Positions 8,333 through 15,843 of a DNA stretch of 64,000 nt are shown here, one piece after another. Location of the stretch: contig NZ_CP118527.1 in NCBI RefSeq assembly GCF_028885415.1, positions 3,100,001 to 3,164,000 on the forward strand, in the 5' to 3' direction. The position numbers and the translations under genes are program-made. Numbering within the stretch: the first letter of the stretch is position 1; the number at the start of each line of letters is the position of its first letter. The notes under the pieces were generated by a model. It saw only the letters and a list, made by a program, of their open reading frames with translations, was not told the DNA's origin and did no database searches. Source of the stretch: Streptomyces coeruleorubidus (GTDB taxonomy: Bacteria; Actinomycetota; Actinomycetes; Streptomycetales; Streptomycetaceae).

Positions 8333-8398
8333 TCATGCATGATCAGTGCGAGCCCCTCGACCGCCGCGCGGCGGGGAGGCGACACATTGATCATGTAA
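8330..8398. promoter_or_regulatory. Palindrome TGATCATGCATGATCA plus a second TGATCATG, upstream of a TauE gene
   Basis: A perfect 16-bp palindrome covers 8330-8345, beginning at the stop codon of the reductase gene. A second related site, TTGATCATGTAA (8387-8398), abuts the TauE start at 8403. The arrangement looks like a double operator for a dimeric (for example GntR- or TetR-type) repressor of the permease gene. No matching regulator gene is adjacent. Confidence 0.55.
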
Positions 8399-8402
8399 GG
8401 AG

Positions 8403-9176
8403 ATGGCGTTGTCCATCTGGGAAGCACTGGCCGTTCTCGCAGCCGGCATCGGCGCGGGCACGATCAACACCATCGTCGGTTCCGGCACCCTGATCACCTT
8501 CCCGGTACTGCTTGCCACCGGGCTGCCGCCGATCACAGCCAACGTCTGCAACGCCCTCGGTCTCGTCCCCGGCTCCATCAGCGGAGCCATCGGCTACCGC
8601 GCCGAACTCCGCGGACAGAGCCGCCGCGCACTCGTCCTCGGTCTCACCGCGCTCGTCGGCGGACTCGGCGGAGCCGTCCTGCTCCTCGCCCTGCCCTCCG
8701 AGGCCTTCGACACGATCGTCCCCGTACTGATCGCTCTGGCGCTCGTGCTCGTACTGCTCCAGCCACGCCTCGCCAAAGCCCTACAGCGCCGCCGCGCGAA
8801 CAAAGGCACCGCCGGCCGCCCGCACGGCGGCCCCTTCCTCCTGGTAGGACTGCTCCTCGCGAGCGGGTACGGCGGCTACTTCGGCGCCGCCCAAGGGGTC
8901 CTGTACCTCTCCCTGATGGGCCTGTTCCTCGACGAGGACCTGCAGCGCGTCAACGCCGTCAAGAACATCCTCGGAGCCGTCGTCAACGGCGTCGCCGCCT
9001 GCTTCTTCCTCTTCGTCGCCGAGTTCGACTGGACGGCGGTCCTGCTCATCGCCGTCGGCTCCGCCCTAGGCGGGCAGATCGGCGCCAAGGTCGGCCGCCG
9101 CCTCAGGCCCACCGCCCTGCGCGCCGTCATCGTCGCCGTCGGCATCATCGCGATCGTGCAGCTCCTGCTGCGCTGA
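8403..9176 (+). CDS. TauE/SafE-family membrane permease
   Basis: 257 residues with about eight hydrophobic segments and the TauE/SafE pattern: GAGTINTIVGSGTLITFPVLLA near the N-terminus, repeated in the second half as GYGGYFGAAQGVLYLSLMGL. Members export or import sulfite, sulfoacetate or other small organosulfur anions. AAGGAG lies 3-4 bases before the ATG. The palindromic sites upstream suggest dedicated regulation. Its last 32 bp overlap the convergent dehydrogenase gene. Confidence 0.83.
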   Translation: MALSIWEALAVLAAGIGAGTINTIVGSGTLITFPVLLATGLPPITANVCNALGLVPGSISGAIGYRAELRGQSRRALVLGLTALVGGLGGAVLLLALPSEAFDTIVPVLIALALVLVLLQPRLAKALQRRRANKGTAGRPHGGPFLLVGLLLASGYGGYFGAAQGVLYLSLMGLFLDEDLQRVNAVKNILGAVVNGVAACFFLFVAEFDWTAVLLIAVGSALGGQIGAKVGRRLRPTALRAVIVAVGIIAIVQLLLR

Positions 9177-10329
9177 CACCTCGGTGATAAGCCTTGTTGG
9201 CGATGCGCCAGCCGTCGTCGACGCGGACGAGCAGGAAGACGTCGGTGAACGTGTCCGCGCCGTGCGAGAGCGTCATGGTCGCGGTCGCGACGGTGCCGTG
9301 GACGTCGATGGCGTCGACGCGGCGGGAGCGGGTCGGTTCGTCCGGGGCCGGACGGCCGTGGAAGAGAGCGCAGTACTCCTCCAGGGGCCACGAGACGAAT
9401 GCGCCGTCCCGGATTCCCTCGATGTGGGCGGTGGGCAGGAACGCGTCGCGGAAGTGGGCGGGATCGCCGGTGGCGTGCCCGCGGATGTAGGCGCGGAGCG
9501 GTTCGAGCACGGCGTCGTCCACGGCGGGGACCATGGCGGCGACGGCGATGTCGGCCTCAGGGTCGGCAGGGGTGTCAGCCACATTGGCCGCGCTGCGCAG
9601 GGGCGTGTCCGACGCGGCGGCCAGCAGAGCCATGTCCTTGGCCAGCGCGCCGATCGTGAATTCGGCCGTGTCGGCACCCGCCTGGCCGGTGAGGAAGGGG
9701 CGTTTGCGGGCCACGAGCCCGCCGAGCGGGCCGAGTTCGAGGACGTCCAGCGCCTGGGCGCGGGGCAGGCCGAGGGCGTCGGCTTGTCGCAGTGAGTCGC
9801 GCAGGGCGAGGACGGCGCCGGCGAGGCTGTTGTTGGCGATCAGCTTGAGTGCGGCGGCGGTGGAGGCGTCGTCGACGCGCCGCACGGTGCCCAGCGTTTC
9901 CAGGACCGGTCGGACCCGGTCGAGCGTGTCCTGTTCGGCGGCGGCGAGAATCTGCAGGGCGCCGCCGGCGGCAGCCGGCACGGAGCCGAGCACGGGCGCG
10001 TGGACGTAGGTGGGGCCCAGTCGCCTGGCCAGCTGTGACGCCTCGGCGGGGGCGATGGTGCTGGTGTTCAGCACGACCGTGTCCGCCCTCAGCGAGTCAC
10101 GAACGTCGTCGAGGACCTGCCGGCAGGCCGGACCGTCGAACAACGCCAGGAGCACGAGGTCGGCCTTGGCCACGGCGTCGTTCGGAACGCCCGTCGTCCT
10201 GACGGCTCCTGAGGTGCGCCCGGAGCGTGTCCAGCCGACGACGTCCCAGCCCTGGGCAGCCAGTCGGGTCGCGATCGCGTCGCCCATGCGCCCCAAGCCG
10301 AGGACGGCGATCGTGTGCGGTGTGGTCAT
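9145..10329 (-). CDS. Beta-hydroxyacid dehydrogenase-like protein fused to an NTF2/SnoaL-like domain
   Basis: 394 residues. Residues ~5-270 form a 6-phosphogluconate/3-hydroxyisobutyrate dehydrogenase-like reductase: GLGRMGDAIATRLA (NADPH loop), the catalytic-region helix LKLIANNSLAGAVLALRDSL with its Lys-Asn, and a helical C-terminal domain. Residues ~275-390 form an NTF2-like fold of the lumazine-binding/SnoaL type (PLRAYIRGHATGDPAHFRDAFLPTAHIEG ... DVFLLVRVDDGWRIANKAYHR). I do not know this fusion as a standard architecture. It could reduce a small imine or acid with a ligand-binding module attached. Start MTTPHTIAV preferred. The divergent LysR gene may regulate it. Confidence 0.78.
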   Translation of the reverse strand: MTTPHTIAVLGLGRMGDAIATRLAAQGWDVVGWTRSGRTSGAVRTTGVPNDAVAKADLVLLALFDGPACRQVLDDVRDSLRADTVVLNTSTIAPAEASQLARRLGPTYVHAPVLGSVPAAAGGALQILAAAEQDTLDRVRPVLETLGTVRRVDDASTAAALKLIANNSLAGAVLALRDSLRQADALGLPRAQALDVLELGPLGGLVARKRPFLTGQAGADTAEFTIGALAKDMALLAAASDTPLRSAANVADTPADPEADIAVAAMVPAVDDAVLEPLRAYIRGHATGDPAHFRDAFLPTAHIEGIRDGAFVSWPLEEYCALFHGRPAPDEPTRSRRVDAIDVHGTVATATMTLSHGADTFTDVFLLVRVDDGWRIANKAYHRGVSAAGAARSR

Positions 10330-10398
10330 GCACGCCAGCGTGAGGCACCGCGATGGCTGCGACAAGCGCAGATCTCGCAGACCGGCCCTGCGGGATGC

Positions 10399-10424
10399 GC
10401 ATACCGCATGGGCATACTGGCGTC
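10399..10424. promoter_or_regulatory. Repeated GCATAC elements and -10-like box at a LysR start
   Basis: GCATAC occurs at 10399-10404 and 10412-10417 in the 95-bp divergent region. CATACT (10413-10418) lies 6 bases before the LysR ATG, with no Shine-Dalgarno, which fits a leaderless transcript. The repeats are a plausible LysR autoregulatory site. Confidence 0.4.
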
Positions 10425-11351
10425 ATGGAGTTGACGGTGTGGCGGACCTTCGTGACCGTGTGCCGGCTCGGGTCGCTGTCGGCGGCGGCCGCCGAGCTCA
10501 ATCACACGCAGTCGGCCGTCTCCCGGCAGATCGCCGGACTGGAGCGGCAACTCGGCGTGCTTCTGATGGAGCGCCATGCGCGCGGTGTGCGTCCGACACC
10601 TGCCGGCGAGGTGTTCCGGCGCCACGCCCTGGCCACGCTCAACGAGGCCGACCGTGCCGTCCGCGCCGCACGAGACGCTCGCGACGGCGCGCTCGATCGG
10701 CCGCTGGCCGTCGGTGCCACACCCTCTCTGGCCGCGGGAATCGTCCCCGAGGCCGTCCGGGACCTGCTGAAGCAAACCGGATCCGTCCCGTGGAGCCTGC
10801 TGCCGGGCCTGAGCGCACAACTGCACAACCGCGTGATCGCCGGCGATCTCGACATCGCTGTCGTCACCGACGCACCACCAGGGCTGCCCCACGACCCGCG
10901 GCTCGAACGACGGTTCCTCGGGCTGGACGACATGGTCGTCGCACTGCCCGTCGGCCATCCGCAGGCCGGGCGAGACCCGGTGCGCATACAGACGCTGGCC
11001 GACCAGACCTGGGTCGAGGACAACGACGGCTCGGCGGCTCTCCTGCGCCAGCACGCCGCCCGCGCCGGAGTCAGCGCCCGCATCGACCTCTCCGCGGCCG
11101 ATCTGCTCGGCAAGCTGGCCCTGGTCGCGACCGGCCACGCCATCGCGCTGATACCCGGCGTGCTGACGTGCGCCCTGCGGACCGACGTCACCACCGTGGC
11201 CCTCGTCGATCCCCCGACCCGCGGCATCTACACGATCACACCACGCCGCGACCCCCACCCTTGCGCAGCGCCCCTGCTCGACCAGCTCGCCACAGCCTTC
11301 ACCTCGGTCCGTGAGCCGCGCACCCAGGCCCGGCTCAACCGGACGGCGTGA
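10425..11351 (+). CDS. LysR-family transcriptional regulator
   Basis: 308 residues. The N-terminal winged helix-turn-helix is TFVTVCRLGSLSAAAAELNHTQSAVSRQIAGLERQLGVLLMERHARG, the typical LysR signature, followed by the effector-binding domain (DLDIAVVTDAPPG ... VALPVGHPQA ... VATGHAIALIPGVL). It lies divergent from the dehydrogenase/NTF2 fusion with 95 bp between them, so that gene is its likely target. The ATG is chosen because the frame upstream is unlike LysR proteins. The 3' end overlaps the GNAT gene by 17 bp. Confidence 0.88.
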   Translation: MELTVWRTFVTVCRLGSLSAAAAELNHTQSAVSRQIAGLERQLGVLLMERHARGVRPTPAGEVFRRHALATLNEADRAVRAARDARDGALDRPLAVGATPSLAAGIVPEAVRDLLKQTGSVPWSLLPGLSAQLHNRVIAGDLDIAVVTDAPPGLPHDPRLERRFLGLDDMVVALPVGHPQAGRDPVRIQTLADQTWVEDNDGSAALLRQHAARAGVSARIDLSAADLLGKLALVATGHAIALIPGVLTCALRTDVTTVALVDPPTRGIYTITPRRDPHPCAAPLLDQLATAFTSVREPRTQARLNRTA

Positions 11352-11883
11352 CCGAGGACCACACGCCGAACCACTGCTCGGCGCCGTACTCCTCGAACCG
11401 CTCCACCTCGGTGAACCCCAGCTTCGCCGCGAGGCGCATCGCGCGGTCGTTGGCGGTCTGGGTGCAGAGCACCACCGGCTCGCCGGGAAGGGCGTCGGCG
11501 AACCAGTCGAGTGCCGCCGCGCACGCCTCGGCGGCGTACCCGCGTCCCCACGCCTGAGGCAGGAGCAGGTAACCGAGCTCGGCCTCCCCGGCATCCGGAC
11601 GGACATGACCCGGGCGCTCCGCATCGCGCCGGTCGAGCGTGACCATGCCGATCATCGCTCCGTCGAGATCGATCACGAACAGGCCAGGGCGCCGCCCGGG
11701 CACATCGGGCACCGCGCGTTCGAGCTCATCCCGCGGTCGAGAGCCACCGATGTAGGTGCCCACCTCCGGCGATGCGAACAGCTCGATGAACGCCGCACGG
11801 TCCCGGGCCTCGGACTCGCGCAGCACGAGCCGTTCGGTCCTTAACGGGGCTGGTGGCCAGGCGACAGGTCCGAGTCCGGTCAT
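11335..11883 (-). CDS. GNAT-family N-acetyltransferase
   Basis: 182 residues of the RimJ/RimL-like branch: LRTERLVLRESEARDRAAFIELF at the start, then ELGYLLLPQAWGRGYAAEACAAALDWFAD, whose QxWGRGYA is the acetyl-CoA pyrophosphate loop, and ANDRAMRLAAKLGFTEVERFE. Acceptor unknown. Codon 14 is TTA (complement of 11842-11844), predicting bldA dependence. ATG preferred over a TTG nine bases upstream. Confidence 0.83.
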   Translation of the reverse strand: MTGLGPVAWPPAPLRTERLVLRESEARDRAAFIELFASPEVGTYIGGSRPRDELERAVPDVPGRRPGLFVIDLDGAMIGMVTLDRRDAERPGHVRPDAGEAELGYLLLPQAWGRGYAAEACAAALDWFADALPGEPVVLCTQTANDRAMRLAAKLGFTEVERFEEYGAEQWFGVWSSVTPSG

Positions 11884-11892
11884 GGCGGGCAA

Positions 11893-12116
11893 CCTATCGC
11901 ACGCCCATGAGTGGGACTCGAACGCAGCTGGAGCTATTCCCCAAGAGTCATTCGTTTTCCAATGCCAGACATCGGGTTCCTCATTGGAAACCTATGGGAC
12001 TGCGGCCTACTGTCGAGGACATCGCCGCTCTGACGATCTGCACCCACAGTGTCAGTGATCGCAGAGTGTCAGCGGACGAAGCACCTCAGAGCGCGCGATA
12101 CGCAACCCGCCCCTCC
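11893..12116. other. AT-richer intergenic stretch with a tRNA T-arm-like fragment
   Basis: Lower GC than its surroundings. At about 11910-11923 it contains GTGGGACTCGAAC, identical over 13 bases to the T-arm region of the CAU tRNA gene at 18130-18203 (same orientation). No full tRNA folds here. It could be a relic of tRNA-targeted integration or chance. Confidence 0.3.
11956..11990. promoter_or_regulatory. Inverted repeat TTTCCAAT-N19-ATTGGAAA
   Basis: Perfect 8-bp arms at 11956-11963 and 11983-11990, AT-rich within a GC-rich genome, about 170 bp upstream of the DJ-1/TetR operon. It may be a binding site for the TetR protein encoded at 12857. Confidence 0.4.
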
Positions 12117-12138
12117 GGGCCCCGGCCAGCCGGGGCCC
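12117..12138 (+). promoter_or_regulatory. Strong GC hairpin just upstream of the DJ-1 gene
   Basis: GGGCCCCGG - CCAG - CCGGGGCCC, a perfect 9-bp stem with a 4-base loop, ending 19 bases before the ATG and 8 bases before the GGAG ribosome site. It may terminate or attenuate upstream transcription, or stabilise the 5' end of the mRNA. Confidence 0.55.
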
Positions 12139-12157
12139 GTACCCTCGGAGAAACACC

Positions 12158-12853
12158 ATGTCGAAGATCCTTTTCGTGATAACCGGCGTCGACCACTGGA
12201 CGCTGGCTGATGGCACCAAGCACCCGACCGGCTTCTGGGCCGAGGAGGCCGTCGCCCCGTACAAGGCGTTCAGGGCCGCGGGCCACGAGATCGTCGTAGC
12301 CACCCCGGGCGGCATCGTCCCCACGGTGGACAAGGCCAGCCTCGCCGCCGAGGTCAACGGCGGCCAGGAGAACGCCGACAAGGTCGCGAGCGCGCTCGCA
12401 GCGATGACCGAGCTGCAGAACCCGATCAAGCTCGAGGACGTGGACCTCGACGACTACGCCGTCGTCTTCTACCCCGGCGGTCACGGCCCGATGGAGGACC
12501 TCGCCGTCGATGCCACCTCCGGCAAGCTGCTCATCGACACCCTGGAGGCGGGTAAGCCGCTGGGTGTGGTCTGCCACGCCCCGGCCGCCCTGCTCGCGGC
12601 CGTGAAGAGCGACGGGTCCAACGCCTTCGCGGGCTACCAGGTGGCTGCGTTCACCAACTCCGAGGAAGCCCAGGCCGGCTTCGCCGACAAGGCGAAGTGG
12701 CTGCTGGAGACCCGCCTGACGGAGGTGGGCGTGCAGGTTCGGCCGGGCGAGCCGTGGGCTCCCCACGTGGTCGTCGACCGCAACCTGGTCACCGGTCAGA
12801 ACCCGGCATCCTCCGCCGCCGTCGCCGCGGAGCTGCTCGAGAAGCTGGCCTGA
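12158..12853 (+). CDS. DJ-1/PfpI-family protein (Hsp31-like glutamine amidotransferase fold)
   Basis: 231 residues. The nucleophile elbow GVVCHAPAALL carries the catalytic Cys followed by His. PTGFWAEEAVAPY near residue 24 carries the conserved Glu, and YAVVFYPGGHGPMEDL is the typical oxyanion/Gly loop of the Hsp31/glyoxalase III-like subgroup. Such proteins act on methylglyoxal or as stress chaperones or deglycases. A GGAG ribosome site lies 7 bases before the ATG. A TetR gene follows after 3 bases, so the two are an operon, probably self-regulated. Confidence 0.85.
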   Translation: MSKILFVITGVDHWTLADGTKHPTGFWAEEAVAPYKAFRAAGHEIVVATPGGIVPTVDKASLAAEVNGGQENADKVASALAAMTELQNPIKLEDVDLDDYAVVFYPGGHGPMEDLAVDATSGKLLIDTLEAGKPLGVVCHAPAALLAAVKSDGSNAFAGYQVAAFTNSEEAQAGFADKAKWLLETRLTEVGVQVRPGEPWAPHVVVDRNLVTGQNPASSAAVAAELLEKLA

Positions 12854-12856
12854 GCC

Positions 12857-13420
12857 ATGAGCACTGACCGGCTGGATGAAGTCCTGGACGCCACCTACGA
12901 CTGTCTGACCCGGTACGGCGTGCGGCGCACCACCATGGACGACATCGCCACGACCATGGGCGTGTCCCGGTCAGCGGTCTACCAGTACGTCCGCAGCAAG
13001 GACGACGCCTTCCGGCAACTCGCCCACCGCCTGCACACCCAGGCACTGGAGCAGGCCCGGCAGGCGGCGGCCGCCGAGGACGCCCCGTACGCCGAGCGCG
13101 TCCGGGGCGTCCTGGCCGCCAAGCTCGACTTGGCCCTTCAGCTCGCCGGGGACTCCCCGCACACCGCCGAACTCCTGGACGAAAAGGCCCGGTTGTTCGG
13201 GGGGATCTGCACCGCCTTCACCGCGGACCTGCGTCGCCTGCTGATCGGCCTGTTCACCAAGGCCGGCACCATGGGCGGTATCGAGCCCGGCAAGGCGGCA
13301 GATGTCGCGATCGCCCTGGTGATCGGGCTGGAGTCGGTGGGCGACGGCAGGCTGCTGCTGGGGCCCGCGACCGACGCGCTTGTGTCCGGCCTGCTGGGCG
13401 CCCCGGTCGCGACCCGCTGA
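12857..13420 (+). CDS. TetR/AcrR-family transcriptional regulator
   Basis: 187 residues. N-terminal HTH: ATYDCLTRYGVRRTTMDDIATTMGVSRSAVYQYVRSKDDAFRQLAHR, a textbook TetR signature. The C-terminal ligand domain is not specific. It is in an operon with the upstream DJ-1 gene and upstream of an MFS exporter, so it could control both. The inverted repeat at 11956-11990 is a candidate operator. Confidence 0.87.
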   Translation: MSTDRLDEVLDATYDCLTRYGVRRTTMDDIATTMGVSRSAVYQYVRSKDDAFRQLAHRLHTQALEQARQAAAAEDAPYAERVRGVLAAKLDLALQLAGDSPHTAELLDEKARLFGGICTAFTADLRRLLIGLFTKAGTMGGIEPGKAADVAIALVIGLESVGDGRLLLGPATDALVSGLLGAPVATR

Positions 13421-13581
13421 CCACGCGCCCCGGGTCGTCCGTTCTCCCGTTCCCCCGTCGTTTCGCTCTGTGGCGCTGACCCGTGCCCGTTTCCAGCCGG
13501 TTCAGCCACCACAAGGCACGCCTGGACGTACGTCCCCCATCACCCCGTGCCGCCGGATGCCTCTTCTCGAAAGGCGCCCCC

Positions 13582-15102
13582 ATGTCGTCCCAGCGCCGTG
13601 TCCTGACCGCGCCTGCCGGCGCCGGATACGGGCTCGTTTGCATCCTCGGTCTCGCGGCCACCGTCGTGGCCATGATGCAGACCCTGGCCGTGCCCATCCT
13701 GGCCATCATCCGGGACGAGTTGTCCCTGACCACCTCCACCGCCGGCTGGCTGACCACCGCCACCCTGCTGTCCGCAGCCGTCTTCACCCCGCTGCTGGGG
13801 CGGCTCGGGGACATGCGCGGCAAGCGCCCCGTCCTCATCGGCATCCTGCTTGTCACCGTGGCCGGCTCCGTCCTTGGAGCCACCACCAGCTCCCTGCCCC
13901 TGCTGCTGACCGCCCGGGCGATGCAGGGCGCCTCCACCGCGATCTTCCCCCTGGCCCTGTCGGTGCTGCGCGATGAACTGGAGCCCCGCCGACTGTCCGG
14001 CGCCATGGGCCTGATCAGTGGCACCCTCGCGGTGGGAGCCGGGCTCGCCCTGGTCGGCGCGGGACTGCTCACCCAGGGCACCGATCCCGACTACCACCGC
14101 GTCTTCTGGATGGCCACCGCCCTGTCCCTGATCGCTCTCGTAGGCGTCATCGCCGCCGTCCCGCCCTCCCGCGAGACCATCGGCGGACGCACCGACTGGG
14201 CCGGCGCGGTCACCCTGGCGGCCACCCTCGTCCTGTTCCTGCTGCCCGTCTCGCAGGGCAACACCTGGGGCTGGACCTCCCCTCGCACCGTGATCCTGTT
14301 CGCCGCCGCGGCCGTCCTGGGCACGCTCTGGGTGGTCGTCGAGCGACACGTCAGCGAGCCCATGGTGGACATGACCATGTTCGTGTTCCGGCCGGTGCTG
14401 TTCACCAACATCGCCGGTGTGCTGCTCGGCTTCGGCATGTTCACCCAGTTCATCGGCATCGCCTTCCTGGCCCGGACCCCCAGGGAACTGGCCGGCTACG
14501 GCTTCTCGGCCTCCGTGCTGGGCGCCGCGACCACATACCTGCTGCCCAGCACCCTCGCCTCACTGATCGCCGCGCAGCTGGGCGGCACCCTGGTACGCCG
14601 CATCGGCGCCCGCGTGACCCTGGCTGCCGGCGCCGCCTCGGGCGTCGCCGGTTTCGCCTGGCTTGCCCTCGCCCACGGCAGCACCCCATCCGTCGCCGGC
14701 GCGGGCGTCCTTACCGGCATCGCCGTCAGCTTCGGCTTCGCCGCCCTGCCCGCCCTCATCGCCCAGGGCGTGCCCGCCCACCAGAGCGGCATCGCCAACA
14801 GCATCAACTCCATCGCCCGTTCGGTCGGCAGCTCCGCAGGCTCGGCCGTCATCGCCACCCTGCTGGCCGCCAACACCCTGCCCCATCACCCGCCCGGAAC
14901 CCCTGCGCTGCCGGCCGAGACGCAGTACAGCGTCGTCTTCGCCCTCGGTGCCCTGGCCTTCGCTCTCATCGCCCTGGTCGCCCTCACCGGCCTCAACTTC
15001 AACGGCACAACACCCAGCAGCATCGTGCGGCAACCGGCCAACAGCCTCCCGGCTCCGTCGGCACCGCCACGACCTGCTCCGCTGAACACCGTCGGCCACT
15101 GA
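13582..15102 (+). CDS. MFS multidrug-type exporter
   Basis: 506 residues with about 14 hydrophobic segments (DHA2-like). Motif A-like GRLGDMRGKRPVLIG after TM2 and RAMQGASTAIFPLALSVLRDE with motif C-like glycines are visible. It would export small molecules using the proton gradient. Start ATG (MSSQRRV) with GAAAGG upstream. A flavin/F420-type reductase follows after 24 bp, and a TetR gene precedes, so a detoxification or antibiotic-export role is plausible. The long hydrophilic tail (~35 residues, Pro/Ser-rich) is not diagnostic. Confidence 0.86.
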   Translation: MSSQRRVLTAPAGAGYGLVCILGLAATVVAMMQTLAVPILAIIRDELSLTTSTAGWLTTATLLSAAVFTPLLGRLGDMRGKRPVLIGILLVTVAGSVLGATTSSLPLLLTARAMQGASTAIFPLALSVLRDELEPRRLSGAMGLISGTLAVGAGLALVGAGLLTQGTDPDYHRVFWMATALSLIALVGVIAAVPPSRETIGGRTDWAGAVTLAATLVLFLLPVSQGNTWGWTSPRTVILFAAAAVLGTLWVVVERHVSEPMVDMTMFVFRPVLFTNIAGVLLGFGMFTQFIGIAFLARTPRELAGYGFSASVLGAATTYLLPSTLASLIAAQLGGTLVRRIGARVTLAAGAASGVAGFAWLALAHGSTPSVAGAGVLTGIAVSFGFAALPALIAQGVPAHQSGIANSINSIARSVGSSAGSAVIATLLAANTLPHHPPGTPALPAETQYSVVFALGALAFALIALVALTGLNFNGTTPSSIVRQPANSLPAPSAPPRPAPLNTVGH

Positions 15103-15126
15103 CCTCGATACCCCAGGAGACTCCCC

Positions 15127-15789
15127 ATGAAGATCGGCATCATCGGCGCCGGCGCCATCGGCGGCAACCTCACCCGGCGGCTGACCGCCCTCGGGCACGA
15201 CGTCTCCGTCGCCAACTCCCGCGGCCCGCACACCCTGACCGCGCTGGCCGAGGAGACCGGCGCCACCCCGGCAGCCGTGACCGAAGCGGCCCGCGGCGCC
15301 GAGGCCGTCGTGGTCACCATCCCGCTCAAGAACATCCCCGACCTTCCGCCCGGTCTGTTCGACGGGGCCGCCGAAGGCTTCGCCGTGATCGACACCGGCA
15401 ACTACTACCCCAAGGAGCGCGACGGGAGGATCGCCGCCATCGAGGACGATGGGCTCACCGAGAGCCGCTGGCCCCAGCAGCACCTCGGTCACCCGGTGAT
15501 CAAGGCGTTCAACGGCACCTACGCCCAGGACATCCTCGACAAGCCACGCCCGAAGGACGACCCCGAGCGGATGGCGCTGCCGGTCGCGGGCGACGACGAG
15601 GCCGCCAAGAGGATCGTCCGCGATCTCATCGACGAGCTCGGCTTCGACACCGTGGACGCCGGCGGCATCGACGACTCCTGGCGCCAGCAGCCCGGCACCC
15701 CCGTCTACGGCCTGCGCGGCGGCGTCGACGCGGTGACGAAGGCCCTGGCCGAGGCGTCCCCCAAGCGCCCGGCCGCGTTCCGGGCGTAA
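15127..15789 (+). CDS. NADPH-dependent F420 reductase-like oxidoreductase
   Basis: 220 residues with an N-terminal Rossmann motif IGIIGAGAIGGNLTRRLTALGHDVSVANSRGP and the F420-oxidoreductase-like segments AEAVVVTIPLKNIPDLP, VIDTGNYYP and HPVIKAFNGTYAQDI. The family transfers hydride between NADP(H) and F420 or acts as a general NADP reductase. AGGAGA lies 6 bases before the ATG. It probably shares an operon with the MFS gene. A divergently inferred LysR operator begins 32 bp after its stop. Confidence 0.8.
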   Translation: MKIGIIGAGAIGGNLTRRLTALGHDVSVANSRGPHTLTALAEETGATPAAVTEAARGAEAVVVTIPLKNIPDLPPGLFDGAAEGFAVIDTGNYYPKERDGRIAAIEDDGLTESRWPQQHLGHPVIKAFNGTYAQDILDKPRPKDDPERMALPVAGDDEAAKRIVRDLIDELGFDTVDAGGIDDSWRQQPGTPVYGLRGGVDAVTKALAEASPKRPAAFRA

Positions 15790-15820
15790 GGCCTCGGATT
15801 CCGCCACAGCCCCCTCGCCA

Positions 15821-15842
15821 TAGGAAGCGGATAGGGTTCCTA
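15821..15842 (+). promoter_or_regulatory. Inverted repeat TAGGAA-N10-TTCCTA overlapping a -10 box
   Basis: Arms at 15821-15826 and 15837-15842. TAGGGT (15832-15837) inside it is a good Streptomyces -10 hexamer, 6 bases before the GTG of the LysR gene, so the promoter should give a nearly leaderless message. Binding here would block it, which suggests autoregulation. Confidence 0.5.
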
Positions 15843-15843
15843 C

